Of a stretch of 44,994 bases of DNA, positions 44,542 through 44,994 are shown piece after piece. Both the position numbers and the translations under genes were made by a program. Under the pieces are notes generated by a model. That model was given only the letters and a program-made list of their open reading frames with translations, ran no database searches and was not told where the DNA came from. The stretch spans positions 1-44,994 of the forward strand of contig MTCR01000068.1 in the NCBI GenBank assembly GCA_002212725.1, written 5' to 3'. Within the stretch, counting starts at the first letter, position 1. Each line of letters starts with the position of its first letter. This DNA is from Sphingobacteriales bacterium TSM_CSM. Its GTDB lineage: Bacteria > Bacteroidota > Bacteroidia > Chitinophagales > UBA2359.

Positions 44542-44994
44542 CTAAAATCTCTATACGATTTTTTGATGACCGTGAAGTGCGTGCCCTATGGGATGAAGAA
44601 AATGCCAAGTGGTGGTTTTCGGTATTGGATATTGTAGCGGTGCTTACCGACCAAAGCGACTACTCCAAAACCCGCAACTACTGGAAATATCTGAAAGCCA
44701 AACTAAAAAAAGAAGGCAGTGAAGTGGTTAGTGCCACTACCCAGTTGAAATTGCTTGCCCCAGATGGCAAAAGGCGTTTAGCCGATATGCTCGACTATAA
44801 TGGGATTATTGCCCTTGGCAAAACATTTCCGGGAACAAAAGCCAACCGCTTTATTGAATGGTTTACCTACAGTGATGAAAGCATTGACGGGAAAAGTAAA
44901 ACCAAAGCGTATGCCTTATTCGATAGTTCTTTTATCAACAGCATAGAAGTAGGCACAACGAAAGGGTTGCAACAAATACACGGTTATTTGTTTG
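44478..44994 (+). CDS. BRO-N/Fic fusion protein, N-terminal part (cut by window end)
   Basis: An ATG at 44478, 20 bp after hsdS, opens a frame that runs off the right edge (172 codons seen). Residues about 22-130 look like a BRO-N (phage antirepressor/DinD-type) domain: FFDDREVRALWDEENAKWWFSVLDIVAVL, YWKYLKAKLKKEGSE, LLAPDGKRRLADML. After it comes KTKAYALFDSSFINSIEVGTTKGLQQIHGYLF, which matches the entry into a Fic-domain fold (IEVG-GLQ-IH-YLF). The Fic AMP-transfer motif HPFxxGNGR would lie past the edge and is not visible. Residues 12-22 are encoded by the inverted repeat at 44512-44541. Such genes often lie between hsdS and hsdR. A role in regulating or protecting against the restriction system is inferred. 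Confidence 0.72.
   Translation, partial: MSKKQVKISDKKLSIVNSQLSTKISIRFFDDREVRALWDEENAKWWFSVLDIVAVLTDQSDYSKTRNYWKYLKAKLKKEGSEVVSATTQLKLLAPDGKRRLADMLDYNGIIALGKTFPGTKANRFIEWFTYSDESIDGKSKTKAYALFDSSFINSIEVGTTKGLQQIHGYLF

Overview
The window is chromosomal DNA from a member of the Bacteroidota. The evidence is two giant repeat-built surface proteins with type IX secretion (T9SS) C-terminal sorting domains, a hybrid-style propeller histidine kinase with a LytTR regulator, promoters of the Bacteroidota TTTG/TAnnTTTG kind, and almost no Shine-Dalgarno sequences. The repeat style (HYR, PKD/Ig-like and SprB modules, choice-of-anchor L) fits Chitinophagia/Saprospiria-like lineages, but the sequence alone does not fix the genus. 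No rRNA, tRNA or CRISPR array was seen.

Layout. (1) 1-7.8 kb: the 3' part of a giant T9SS type-A adhesin that begins upstream of the window. (2) 7.9-15.1 kb: housekeeping and cell-surface genes, namely galT, a 58-residue membrane protein, an ABC1/UbiB-type kinase, a phasin-like protein, mscL, and a tight pair of a GT2 glycosyltransferase and an aldose epimerase, followed by a lipoprotein. (3) 15.3-21.3 kb: typA/bipA and a two-component system (propeller sensor kinase plus LytTR regulator) behind a textbook Bacteroidota promoter. (4) 21.3-32.2 kb, minus strand: a 3631-residue T9SS type-B adhesin with choice-of-anchor L, about 22 Ig-like modules, 14 SprB repeats, FN3, PKD and a CHU_C domain. 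(5) 32.5-40.3 kb: a co-directional cluster of a LolA-like periplasmic protein, three 404-residue FtsX/MacB-type permeases, one ABC ATPase, a CHAD protein and an outer-membrane beta-barrel. This looks like an envelope-spanning lipid or lipoprotein export system; a 198-bp MITE-like element with target duplication sits between the two paralogous permeases. (6) 40.5 kb to the end: an accessory or defence region with an AT-rich protein carrying an RX5H (HEPN-like) motif, type I restriction genes hsdM and hsdS, and the start of a BRO-N/Fic fusion cut by the window edge. hsdR is not in the window.

How it fits together. galT and the epimerase are both Leloir-pathway enzymes and probably feed sugar nucleotides or free sugars, next to a surface glycosyltransferase. 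The LytTR system lies tail-to-tail with the type-B adhesin and shares a bidirectional terminator with it. The items most worth following up are the LolA/ABC/CHAD/beta-barrel cluster, the HEPN-like gene beside the restriction locus with its BRO-N/Fic partner, the MITE, and a perfect 16-bp LacI-type palindrome between the phasin and mscL genes.
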